NCBI RefSeq assembly: GCF_018598185.1
Contig: NZ_JAHESC010000038.1
Span: forward strand, 1-64,000
Direction: 5' to 3'
DNA length: 64,000 bases
DNA from: Dawidia soli
GTDB lineage: Bacteria > Bacteroidota > Bacteroidia > Cytophagales > Cyclobacteriaceae
Part shown: in pieces, positions 24,764 to 32,886 of the stretch
Layout of the letters: each line of letters opens with the position of its first letter
How positions within the stretch are numbered: the stretch's first letter is position 1
Notes under the pieces: generated by a model
Seen by the model: the letters and a program-made list of their open reading frames with translations, nothing else
Database searches by the model: none
What the model was told of the DNA's origin: nothing
Translations under genes and position numbers: made by a program

Positions 24764-24849
24764 GTTGAAGCAGCGATATAGCAGCGCCCCTATAGCTGCT
24801 TCAACTGTGCGACAACACTGCCGGAACAGTGCTACATCTCTGCTATATC
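24764..24849. repeat. Two interleaved inverted repeats between convergent genes
   Basis: GTTGAAGCAG (24764-24773) pairs with CTGCTTCAAC (24796-24805). GATATAGCAG (24775-24784) pairs with CTGCTATATC (24840-24849). Both are perfect 10-bp pairings and they cross, so they would be alternative folds or a pseudoknot. No gene lies in 24735-24945; it is the meeting point of two transcription units. Confidence 0.55.
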
Positions 24850-24945
24850 CCCGGCGTTGGCCGGCCTTTGGGCGCTAAACACCGGCGCCAGATACCGAGC
24901 CCGATACCGAGGGGAGTCGTAACCTGGGGCTTGCCCGCCATAGCT

Positions 24946-26034
24946 TCAGCGACGGCGGGCCACCAAAGCCTTTCCCCAAATATCCTCCCACCGGTAAAAC
25001 TGAAACGTCTTATCATCGCTCATCGCCACAAACATCCCCTGCGGAAATCCCGGTAACGGCATACTCGTTACGTCGCTACCGTCGCTCTCTACCGTCGAAG
25101 TATTTACAATCCGCAGCAATGGGTGCTCATGCGGATTTCCCGCCGTCCCTTCACGAGCGAAGATCTGAAAGCGGTGCGCTTGCTGATCGGAGACCAGAAT
25201 ATACCCCTTCCCTCCCTCCTGCTTGTAGATCGAAATGCCTTCATGGTTATCCGCAAAGCCTGAGGTCGCAAAGAGCGCCAGCTCGCGCGTAGTACTGTCC
25301 GGGTGTGCATAATACTTCCGCACCCCTACCCCTTCATCCGAGCAATACAGATAGCCGAGCTCATTGTCTACCGCGATCGATTCGATCTCGTTTTTGCCGC
25401 TATAGACGCCAACCTTCCGCACCAGCGTGCCCTTTACAACACCCTGGCCGTTGTCCTCCAACAGGTATTGCCACAGGTATGTGCCGTCGGTCGGGCCGGT
25501 CTTGCGTCCCACGATGGCATAGATCGCGCCCGTGGCCGGTTCGGTATACAACGCCACACCCATGGGCGCGCGCAGGGAGTCGCCTTCGAAGACCGGAATG
25601 CCGCCGCCGTCGATCGCTTGCAGCGCGGGCACGCTGAACACGCGGATAGAATTGGTATTGCGCTCGGTACAAACAGCGATGTCCGTCTTTTGTCCGGCCA
25701 CGGTCAGGCCGTAGGCCACGTCCACGTTGTTGGGCCGGCGAATGCCGTGCACGGTCTTGCCGGCCACCTCGTGGCCTTGCAGGTCGAAGACATACAGGGC
25801 GCCGTCACCCGCGTCGCCGCCCTTGTCGGTGCCGAGGATGAGGCTTTGGGCCGGGTCGGCGGGGTTGATCCAGAGGGCCGGGTCATCGCTGTCGTGCCGC
25901 ACCGGGTCAGAGGCAAAGACCGGCTTTACCACGGCCAGGGTATCGGCTTCTGCAGGCGAGAGGGCCCTCTTAGGCTGGCAAGCCAGCCCAAGAAGGCAAA
26001 GGGATAGGATCAGGTAGTGCGTGTAGTATCTCAT
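24946..26034 (-). CDS. Beta-propeller phytase, lipoprotein
   Basis: A 362-residue 3-phytase of the six-bladed beta-propeller family, which releases phosphate from phytate with calcium. The lipobox ends at Cys19 (LSLCLLGLAC), so it is membrane-anchored, probably outside. Family marks are DPVRHDSDDPALWINP near the start, LGTDKGGDAGDGALYVFDL, RRPNNVDVAYG, AMGVALY-like APMGVALYTEP, and FADNHEGISIY with SDQQAHRFQIFAREG near the end; the acidic residues of these loops bind calcium and phosphate. It is the last gene of the sigma-FecR-receptor operon, 6 nt after the acidic lipoprotein. Confidence 0.9.
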   Translation of the reverse strand: MRYYTHYLILSLCLLGLACQPKRALSPAEADTLAVVKPVFASDPVRHDSDDPALWINPADPAQSLILGTDKGGDAGDGALYVFDLQGHEVAGKTVHGIRRPNNVDVAYGLTVAGQKTDIAVCTERNTNSIRVFSVPALQAIDGGGIPVFEGDSLRAPMGVALYTEPATGAIYAIVGRKTGPTDGTYLWQYLLEDNGQGVVKGTLVRKVGVYSGKNEIESIAVDNELGYLYCSDEGVGVRKYYAHPDSTTRELALFATSGFADNHEGISIYKQEGGKGYILVSDQQAHRFQIFAREGTAGNPHEHPLLRIVNTSTVESDGSDVTSMPLPGFPQGMFVAMSDDKTFQFYRWEDIWGKALVARRR

Positions 26035-26040
26035 GCTGGG

Positions 26041-27078
26041 TTAGTCTTTCTCAAAAGTAAAGGTTACACCGTTGTCGTCGCGGAAGAGCTCCTCGCCTTC
26101 GGCAAAATTGTCTTCGTCCACCAGGGAAAAGAAACGGATCGAAAGGGTTTCGCCGGCTTCGTCCTGTGTATATTCGGCTTCCGCCAGGAAGTCCAGCTCG
26201 TCTTCCACCAGGCCATTGTCGCCGATAATGGGATGGCTGCCTTCGAACTCCAGCTCGCCGTCGTCGGCATCGTATTCCGCTTCGATCTCGATCACTTTGT
26301 TTTCCGTCTCGGTTTCAGACGCGCCGTCTTCGCAGGTCGTGACCTCTTCCGTTTCGGCCAGCTCCAGGATGAACTTCATCTCCTCGAACTCGAACCCGGC
26401 GGTGACCTTGCCGGTGATGTCTTCGAACGAAAGCGCGTCCAGGCCGGGATTCACCGGGCCGAACAGTTGCTTGAACTGCTCGAATTCTTCTTCCGTGGCG
26501 ATCTCCAATTCCCATTCACCGGCAACGTCGTTGTCGAGCACCTCGTAGGCAAACGCGCGCGGCGAGCCGAGCAGTACCGGCTCCGTGGTCGTGAGGTTGG
26601 AGAACACAACGGTAAAACCGCCCTCGGTGTCGTCGGCGCCGGGCAAGGTAAACACCACCTCGAACGACTCGGGCACCGTGCCCAGGTCGGCGTCGGGCGC
26701 GATCGTGATCGTACCGCGCAGGCCGTCGGCCGAAGCCGTAAAGTCCAGCTCCCGTTCATAGGTGCAGTCGTCGAGCTCCACTTCGTATACTACCTTGTCG
26801 ACCGCCACGGCACCTTCCATCGTGCCGTCGAGGTCTTCGATACTATACTCCAGCGTCAGCGTCGTGGCCGGCAGGGATGTGCCGGGCAGGTGGTCGGCAA
26901 ATTTGATCTCCACGCCATAGTCTTCGGCATCGGCCAGGTCCGCGCCTTCTTCGGCGTCGAGCACGAGCTGCAGCGGGAAGTTGTCATCGTTGGGCGTTTC
27001 TTCCAGCGAGTTGTCAACGCACGCCGCGAACGTCAGGGCGAGGGCGAAGAGCGAAGCGTTACGAATATATTTTTTCAT
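26041..27078 (-). CDS. Highly acidic surface lipoprotein of the phytase operon
   Basis: A 345-residue lipoprotein. I prefer the ATG at 27078 (MKKYIRNASLFALALTFAAC) to one four codons earlier. After the lipid-bearing Cys20 the protein is exceptionally rich in Asp and Glu (for example DAEEGADLADAEDYGVEI and EIEAEYDADDGELEFEG), with a beta-rich pattern. No family is recognised. It occupies the place a SusD-like partner would hold, between the TonB receptor and the phytase (18 nt and 6 nt gaps). Phytate is strongly negative, so any direct binding would need metal bridging; calcium binding or delivery to the phytase is a possible role. This is inference. Confidence 0.7.
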   Translation of the reverse strand: MKKYIRNASLFALALTFAACVDNSLEETPNDDNFPLQLVLDAEEGADLADAEDYGVEIKFADHLPGTSLPATTLTLEYSIEDLDGTMEGAVAVDKVVYEVELDDCTYERELDFTASADGLRGTITIAPDADLGTVPESFEVVFTLPGADDTEGGFTVVFSNLTTTEPVLLGSPRAFAYEVLDNDVAGEWELEIATEEEFEQFKQLFGPVNPGLDALSFEDITGKVTAGFEFEEMKFILELAETEEVTTCEDGASETETENKVIEIEAEYDADDGELEFEGSHPIIGDNGLVEDELDFLAEAEYTQDEAGETLSIRFFSLVDEDNFAEGEELFRDDNGVTFTFEKD

Positions 27079-27096
27079 GGTCACTGTCATTGTGGA

Positions 27097-30000
27097 TTAA
27101 AGATCGAATTTCACACCGGCACGCGTCCACCACGAGTAGAACTCGCGTTGGATGTAGTGCGATTCGTTGCCCTGGTATACCTCGAACGGCTGGTTGGTGA
27201 GGTTCAGGAACTCGGTAAAGAAGCGCAGGCGCGGCGTGAGCGTAATCGTGGCCGTGGCGTCCAGCTGCAGGCGGTCCTTTACATACAGGTCCTCACGGGC
27301 GTCGCCGCCGATCTCGCTGATATACTCGCCGTTGAAGTTCGCCGACAGGCGCACGTTCACGCGGCCCAGCTCGTAGCCCAGCGACAGGTTGCCCACGTGG
27401 CGTGCCTGGCCCGGCAGGCGGATCTCCTCTTCATCGTCGGGGTTCTCGCGCGACTGGATGCGCGCGTTGGACGAGGTCATGGTATAGTTCGCATACACGC
27501 TCATACCCTTCAGAATGCCCGGCAGGAAGGTAAGGTTCTGCTGGTAGGCCACCTCAAAACCAAAGAGGTCGGCGCTTTCGCCGTTCTGCGCCTGTGTAAG
27601 ACGGATCGTCTCACCCTGCGAGCCCGGATATATATCGGAGTCGAAGTTGCGGCTGAAAATAAAGTCTCCTAATTTCTTATAGAACACACCTCCCGACAGG
27701 ATCCCGACGGTGCCAAAGTATTTCTCCGCCAGCACGTCGACGTTCGTGGCCGATATGGGCTTCAGTCGCGCATTGCCGATCGTGCCTTCGCCCTCGTTGA
27801 TATTGATCTCCTGCGCCGGCACGATGTCGCTGAAATTGGGACGGGCGTAGCTGCGTGTAACCGCCGCCCGCAGGTTCAGGTCTTCGTTCAGCTTATACTT
27901 CACATGCAGCTGCGGCAGCAGGAAGCCATAGTTGCGTCCGCCTTTCCCGGGAAGGATCTCCGTTTCGTTGATAACATTGTAGGACGTATACGCCACATCG
28001 GTATATTCATAGCGAACACCGCCGAGCAGCATGAGCTTGTCGCGCTGAATACGCGTCATGACATATCCGGCATACACATCTTCGCTGGCCGTATAGGCTT
28101 CGGCCGCTTCGGTGGCCAGCTTGTCTTCCACCGACAGCTCGAAGTCCTCGCGATGGGTGTTGAAGAATCGCACGAACTTCTCGGCGTCCGCGTGCGGGTT
28201 CATGCTATACCGGTCGTTCAGGAAGTGTTTGTTGTAGTCGCCGCCCGCATACTGATCGAGCGTGAGGTCGTTCGCGCCGGTGTAGCCAAAGACGTTCTCC
28301 GTAATATCATACGACTTTTCTTTCAGGCGAACCTTGCCGCCGAACTTCAGCAGACCGTCGCTCTCGCCCGCCTTATAGGGTACACCGATGTTGAACTTCG
28401 CCGTTTTGTTACGGTCCCTGGCATAGGTCTTGCCCATTGTCACCTCGTCAAATTCGTATCGGGAATTGTCGAGGTAGGCATTGGTACGTTGTGCATTCGG
28501 TTGGTCGTCGAGGGTGATCGTCGGAAAATCGGGGTCGCTGTCGAAGTCGATGGACAGCTGGTCCACTTCGCTGGTGCTGCCCACCTCGATGTCGAACGGC
28601 GTATCCTGGACGGCTTCCGAAAAGGATGCTTCATAGTCCAGGTTGAAACCGCCGAAGGTGTGCTTTGCGCCGAGGTTATAGCTGATCACATATTGTTTTT
28701 CAAGACGGTTCTTGGTCAGGCGCTCGACGGTGTTGTCCTCGAACGGCGAGTCGTCCACATGGGGCACAAAGACATAGCGGCCGCGGACCTCGCGGTCCGT
28801 AAACCGGTTGTAGAGTGTGCGGAAGTACAGGCTGTGCTGTTCGCTGAGCTTGTAGTCGATCGTGCTGCTCAAACCGGTGCGGGTGCGCGACAGGGCGTAG
28901 TCCCGCAGCTCCAGGTCGTTGTCGTCGCGCTCCCAGTCTTCCGAGCCGCGCTCGGTGGCGTAGTAGCTGCCGTTGAGCATGATGCCGAGCTTGTTGGCGA
29001 ACAGGCGGCGGCTCAGTTCCAGCGACCCCTGAAAGTTGGTCTTGCCGCTGATGTTGTTATACCCCGCCAGGGCCGACGAGCTGATGTTGAGCTGCTCCGA
29101 CTGCGCCGTGCGCGTGACCAGGTTGACCGAACCGCCGATGGCGTCGCCGTCCATGTCGGGCGTAATGGCCTTGCTGACTTCGATCGACGCCAGCTGATCG
29201 GCGGGCACGGCATCCAGCGCCACATAACGCACACCGGCCTCGGGCGACGGGATCTGCTCACCGTTGATGCTGATGTTGGTGAACTGCGGCGCCAGGCCGC
29301 GCACCAGCACGTAGCGGCCTTCGCCCTGGTCGCGCTCGATGTTGACCGCGGGCACGCGTTGCAACGCCTCCGCTACGTTCGGGTCGGGGAAACGACCGAT
29401 CTGGTCGGCGCTCACCACGTTGCGAATGTTGTCGGCTGTTTTCTGCTGGTTCAGCGCACGCTGCTGTCCCTGCAGTACACCGGTAACGGTAATGAACTGC
29501 AACTGCGTGATGTCGCTCACCATGTTAAAGTCGACCTGCACAGCGCCATCCTCCGGCACGGCGACCATTTCGGAATACGTGCGGTAGCCGATGTAGGTCA
29601 CCTCTATTTCCGCCTCGCCGGCCGGCACGCGCAGCGTGAACTCGCCGTTCACATCGGTCGTCGTACCGTTGCTAGTCCCCTTCTGATACACCGTCGCGCC
29701 CGGCAACACCGTCTTGAGCTGGTCGTCCACTACGCGGCCGCGCACCACGCCCACCCGTGCCGCGCGGGGCGCCACGATGGGAGCGGCTTTCACCAGCAGC
29801 TGTTCGTCGAGCTGTTTGATCTGCAGGTTTGCCTGTGCCGCCACCGCTTCCAGCAGCACGCCCAGGTTTTGGTAGGCCCCCGACAAGGTCAGCCGTCGCG
29901 CCAGGTTGATCTTGCGGCTGCTATACGTAAAGGTAAAATCGGTGCGGTCTTCAATGATCGTAAAGAGCTCTTTCAACGAAGTGTTCTGTACCGCTACCTG

Positions 30001-30144
30001 GATGCGGACCTGGTAGATGTCCTGCGCCGCGGCCGCCCCGGCGGGCAGCGCGTGGACGCTGAGCCACGACAGCAGTAGCCCGGCCAATACCGGTCGCAGC
30101 CATCGCAGGACCGCGTGTCGCAAAGTGAGTAAACGTGTAGCCAT
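27097..30144 (-). CDS. TonB-dependent receptor of the phytase operon
   Basis: A 1015-residue outer-membrane receptor. I chose the ATG at 30144 (MATRLLTLRHAVLRWLRP) over a GTG twelve codons earlier that overlaps fecR. After the signal peptide come an STN domain (about 45-110, LKELFTIIEDRTDFTFTYSSRK), a carboxypeptidase-regulatory-like domain (VRGRVVDDQLKTVLPGATVY), and a plug with IRNVVSADQIGRFPDPNVAEALQRVPAVNIERDQGEGRYV (read in pieces), which is the TIGR01782-type (TonB-Xanth-Caul) signature, then SKAITPDMDGDAIGGSVNLVTR. The barrel ends in an aromatic/leucine terminus (KFDL). The STN domain signals to the FecR encoded directly upstream. Expected cargo is phytate or its products, from context. 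Confidence 0.9.
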   Translation of the reverse strand: MATRLLTLRHAVLRWLRPVLAGLLLSWLSVHALPAGAAAAQDIYQVRIQVAVQNTSLKELFTIIEDRTDFTFTYSSRKINLARRLTLSGAYQNLGVLLEAVAAQANLQIKQLDEQLLVKAAPIVAPRAARVGVVRGRVVDDQLKTVLPGATVYQKGTSNGTTTDVNGEFTLRVPAGEAEIEVTYIGYRTYSEMVAVPEDGAVQVDFNMVSDITQLQFITVTGVLQGQQRALNQQKTADNIRNVVSADQIGRFPDPNVAEALQRVPAVNIERDQGEGRYVLVRGLAPQFTNISINGEQIPSPEAGVRYVALDAVPADQLASIEVSKAITPDMDGDAIGGSVNLVTRTAQSEQLNISSSALAGYNNISGKTNFQGSLELSRRLFANKLGIMLNGSYYATERGSEDWERDDNDLELRDYALSRTRTGLSSTIDYKLSEQHSLYFRTLYNRFTDREVRGRYVFVPHVDDSPFEDNTVERLTKNRLEKQYVISYNLGAKHTFGGFNLDYEASFSEAVQDTPFDIEVGSTSEVDQLSIDFDSDPDFPTITLDDQPNAQRTNAYLDNSRYEFDEVTMGKTYARDRNKTAKFNIGVPYKAGESDGLLKFGGKVRLKEKSYDITENVFGYTGANDLTLDQYAGGDYNKHFLNDRYSMNPHADAEKFVRFFNTHREDFELSVEDKLATEAAEAYTASEDVYAGYVMTRIQRDKLMLLGGVRYEYTDVAYTSYNVINETEILPGKGGRNYGFLLPQLHVKYKLNEDLNLRAAVTRSYARPNFSDIVPAQEININEGEGTIGNARLKPISATNVDVLAEKYFGTVGILSGGVFYKKLGDFIFSRNFDSDIYPGSQGETIRLTQAQNGESADLFGFEVAYQQNLTFLPGILKGMSVYANYTMTSSNARIQSRENPDDEEEIRLPGQARHVGNLSLGYELGRVNVRLSANFNGEYISEIGGDAREDLYVKDRLQLDATATITLTPRLRFFTEFLNLTNQPFEVYQGNESHYIQREFYSWWTRAGVKFDL

Positions 30145-30172
30145 AAAGTATTTGGTTAGATATAGTATAAGA

Positions 30173-31180
30173 TCAGTCACAACCCTTGCCGGTTACGGTG
30201 ACGGTGTTGTCGCGCAGGGTATAGCGTATGCCGATGGTATAGGCCATGGCCTTCAGTACTTTTTCCAGGGGTTGGTTGGTATAGCGGCCGGTGATGACAC
30301 ACCGCCGCAGCGCGGCATTTTCCAATACCACGCGCACACCGTAGGCGGCCTGCAATTTTTTCGCCGCTTCCTCCAGCGACAGGTCGTCAAACACCAGCAC
30401 GCGCTGCATCCACGCAAGCTCCGCCACGAGGTTGACCTTGCCCGTGCGCGCGGTACGGCGTCGTACATCGTACACCAGCTGATCGTCGGGCAGCAGGATG
30501 TGCGCTTTGTCGCCGTGGCGCACCTGCACCTTGCCCGTGGCAACGCTCACGGTCACCGCATCCGCCCCGCTGCGCACATCGAAAGAGGTGCCCAGCACCT
30601 GCGTGGTGAGCGCGCCCGTATGAATGATAAAGGGATGGGCTTCGTCGCGGGCCACCGAAAAGAATGCCTCTCCTTCGAGGTATACTTCGCGCGTAGCGCC
30701 GTCAAACGTAGTGGGATACCGCAACAGCGCGTGGGCGTTCAGCGTCACGACCGAACCATCGGCCAGGGTAACGGTCTGTTGCACGCCCGCCGTGCGGTGA
30801 ACCGCATACGCCACGTCCACCGGCTGAGCGGTTGGATGCGTTGAATAATAATATATACCCAGGCCGGCGGCAATGAACAGCGCCACCGAGGCAGCCACCT
30901 TCCACCATGTGAGGGATATCGTACGTACCTCCGCGGGCTCCGTCAATACCGGGTCGTATGCATCGATGCGGCGGTTGAGCTTCGCCAACGCCGGCGAAAG
31001 ATGAAAGGCCTCATTATAAGGAAGCTTCTGCTCCCACGCCGTCACCCACTCATGAAACAATTGCTGGTGCCGCTCATCCGCGGCCACCCAGTCAAACAAA
31101 GCCTCTTGTTCAGCCGGCGTAGCCTCACGCGACAGGTAACGAACGATGAGGTGTTCAGGCACAGAATGTTCCATAGGCAT
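30173..31180 (-). CDS. FecR-family anti-sigma regulator of the phytase operon
   Basis: A 335-residue FecR with all parts. The cytoplasmic domain (HLIVRYLSREATPAEQEALFDWV) is at residues 10-32, a transmembrane helix at about 92-111 (TWWKVAASVALFIAAGLGIYYY), the FecR domain after it (REVYLEGEAFFSVARDEAHPF), and a DUF4974-like end (VLVFDDLSLEEAAKKLQAAYGVRVVL). It is the only one of the five FecRs in this window with both a sigma gene (91 nt upstream) and an STN receptor (28 nt downstream), a complete cell-surface signalling set. Confidence 0.95.
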   Translation of the reverse strand: MPMEHSVPEHLIVRYLSREATPAEQEALFDWVAADERHQQLFHEWVTAWEQKLPYNEAFHLSPALAKLNRRIDAYDPVLTEPAEVRTISLTWWKVAASVALFIAAGLGIYYYSTHPTAQPVDVAYAVHRTAGVQQTVTLADGSVVTLNAHALLRYPTTFDGATREVYLEGEAFFSVARDEAHPFIIHTGALTTQVLGTSFDVRSGADAVTVSVATGKVQVRHGDKAHILLPDDQLVYDVRRRTARTGKVNLVAELAWMQRVLVFDDLSLEEAAKKLQAAYGVRVVLENAALRRCVITGRYTNQPLEKVLKAMAYTIGIRYTLRDNTVTVTGKGCD

Positions 31181-31271
31181 GGCAAGTCGATACTATACCC
31201 GGAAGAGTAGTTTTTGCCGCTACCCCCACTACGCGTCCATATTATGAAAACATTAAGCGTGTATTAACTGG

Positions 31272-31874
31272 CTACAACGTCAAAAAGACCCCCGCCAACT
31301 CCGTCGACATCACAATAACCACCAACCCATACTGCCGGATCGCCGTCCGCAGCAACCCCAGCGCCTTCACTAATTGATTCTCCACCGTCTTCTCCGAGAT
31401 TCCCAGCACCTCGCTGATCTCCCGATACGTAAGTGCCTCCATCCGGCTCATCAAAAAGATCTGCCGGCACCGCGGCGGCAACGTATCCACGGCCGCATCG
31501 ATATGCTGGCGCAATTCATCATACGCCAGGGCGCTTTCCGGATCGCGTGTATCCGCCAGGGTTTCCACCAGCCCGCTGTCGTCCGCATCTTCCAGCGCCG
31601 GCCTGCGCGCGCGCAGCACCGCGAGCGCCGCATGGCGCACCGACGTGTACAGATACGCCTTCAGGTTCTTATCGATGGAAAGCTGGTGGCGGTGGCGCCA
31701 CAGGGTAAAAAATACATCGGAAACAGCCTCTTCGGCCTCGTCGGTGTTTCGAAGGTAGGTGTACGCAAAACCGCAAAGCTTCTGATAATATTGCGCGAAC
31801 AGCGCGTTCAGGGCCACACGATCGTCGGCGCGGATGCGTTGAAAAAGCGCAATATCGTGTTCGGGAGACTGCAC
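31272..31874 (-). CDS. ECF sigma-70 factor of the Bacteroidota FecI type
   Basis: A 200-residue RNA polymerase sigma factor with regions 2 and 4 only. Region 2 carries LFAQYYQKLCGFAYTYLRNTDEAEEAVSDVFFTLW; region 4 carries LDTLPPRCRQIFLMSRMEALTYREISEVLGISEKTVENQL, here read in pieces (DTLPPRCRQIF, YREISEVLGISEKTVENQL). The start is a GTG at 31874 that matches the family length. A short hydrophobic tail (LGLLRTAIRQYGLVVIVMSTELAGVFLTL) is common in this group. It heads the operon sigma-fecR-receptor-lipoprotein-phytase and should direct its transcription when the receptor is occupied. Confidence 0.93.
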   Translation of the reverse strand: MQSPEHDIALFQRIRADDRVALNALFAQYYQKLCGFAYTYLRNTDEAEEAVSDVFFTLWRHRHQLSIDKNLKAYLYTSVRHAALAVLRARRPALEDADDSGLVETLADTRDPESALAYDELRQHIDAAVDTLPPRCRQIFLMSRMEALTYREISEVLGISEKTVENQLVKALGLLRTAIRQYGLVVIVMSTELAGVFLTL

Positions 31875-31974
31875 GGGCGGGTGCTGGCAAAGGTCATATG
31901 CCGGCGTACCGTGCCCAAACTCAGCGTATTATGAAATCATCAAATTTTTCGGTGGACACAAGCCGCCGGGGTGT

Positions 31975-31982
31975 TATTTTTG
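31975..31982 (+). promoter_or_regulatory. Near-leaderless -7 box for the MBL gene
   Basis: TATTTTTG fits the Bacteroidota -7 consensus TAnnTTTG and lies only 4 nt before the ATG at 31987, which would make the mRNA leaderless or nearly so. No clear -33 TTG was found at the expected distance. Confidence 0.45.
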
Positions 31983-31986
31983 CGTC

Positions 31987-32829
31987 ATGTCGCTTTTTAC
32001 CGCTTCCCTCAATTCCGGCAGCAACGGAAACTGCTACTACGTAGGCAACGCGGAGGAAGCGGTGCTGATCGACGCCGGCATCTCCTGCCGCGAAGTGGAG
32101 CGACGCATGACCCGCCTGGGCCTGTCGATGCGCAGCGTCAAAGCGATCTTCATTTCGCACGAACACTCCGACCACATCCACGGCGTTCACAAGCTGTCGG
32201 CGCGTTATCGCCTGCCGGTGTACGTCACCCCGCGCACACGCCTGGAAGGACGCCTCACGCTGCAGGAAGAATACGTGCAGGCATTTCAGGCTTTTATGCC
32301 CGTGACGATCGGCAACCTCTCCATCACCGCGTTTCCCAAGCTGCACGATGCCTGCGACCCACACAGCTTCATCATCCGCTGCGGCGACGTGACCGTGGGC
32401 GTGTTCACCGACCTGGGACTGCCCTGCGAACACCTCATCCATTATTTCCAGCAATGCCACGCCGCATTCCTGGAAGCCAACTACGACGAGGAGATGCTGG
32501 AGCGGGGTAAGTATCCGTATTTTTTAAAGAACCGCATCCGCGGCGGCCTCGGCCATCTTTCCAACACCCAGGCCCTGCGGTTGTTCACCGAATACCGGCC
32601 GCCGTTCATGAGCCATTTGTTCTTATCGCACTTATCGAAAGACAACAACCGCCCCGACCTGGTGCACGAGCTCTTCCGCCGCGAAGCGGGTGCGACGGAG
32701 ATCGTCGTGGCGTCGCGGTATATCGAGACACCGGTATATCACATCACGAGCACCGGGCCGGTAAATTATACCCCCGTGGCCATGCGCATCCCGCCGCCGG
32801 CCAAACCACAACAGCTGTCGCTTTTCTGA
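31987..32829 (+). CDS. MBL-fold metallo-hydrolase (YycJ/WalJ-like)
   Basis: A 280-residue cytoplasmic metallo-beta-lactamase-fold enzyme, likely an exonuclease or phosphodiesterase of the YycJ/WalJ group. The start SLFTASLNSGSNGNCYYVG is typical of that group. Metal ligands are His58, His60, Asp62 and His63 in ISHEHSDHIHG, with further ligands at KLHDACDP, FTDLG and the C-terminal LFLSHLSKDNN. It stands alone between the sigma factor (divergent) and the efflux operon (convergent). Roles in DNA repair or cell-wall control are known for relatives; here none is indicated. Confidence 0.85.
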   Translation: MSLFTASLNSGSNGNCYYVGNAEEAVLIDAGISCREVERRMTRLGLSMRSVKAIFISHEHSDHIHGVHKLSARYRLPVYVTPRTRLEGRLTLQEEYVQAFQAFMPVTIGNLSITAFPKLHDACDPHSFIIRCGDVTVGVFTDLGLPCEHLIHYFQQCHAAFLEANYDEEMLERGKYPYFLKNRIRGGLGHLSNTQALRLFTEYRPPFMSHLFLSHLSKDNNRPDLVHELFRREAGATEIVVASRYIETPVYHITSTGPVNYTPVAMRIPPPAKPQQLSLF

Positions 32830-32886
32830 GCGCACGCTATATACTTTATGGCCGGCACGCAACGGCGTGAACGCACGCTATCGGGT

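Noticed and set aside
26017-30078. Long plus-strand frames (26017-27672 and 27904-30078) opposite the lipoprotein and receptor genes
   Set aside because: Both are shadows of well-supported minus-strand genes and show no domain, start signal or plausible composition.
32830-32875. Short direct repeat of GCACGCTAT between convergent genes
   Set aside because: Only 9-10 bases and no supporting structure; likely chance.
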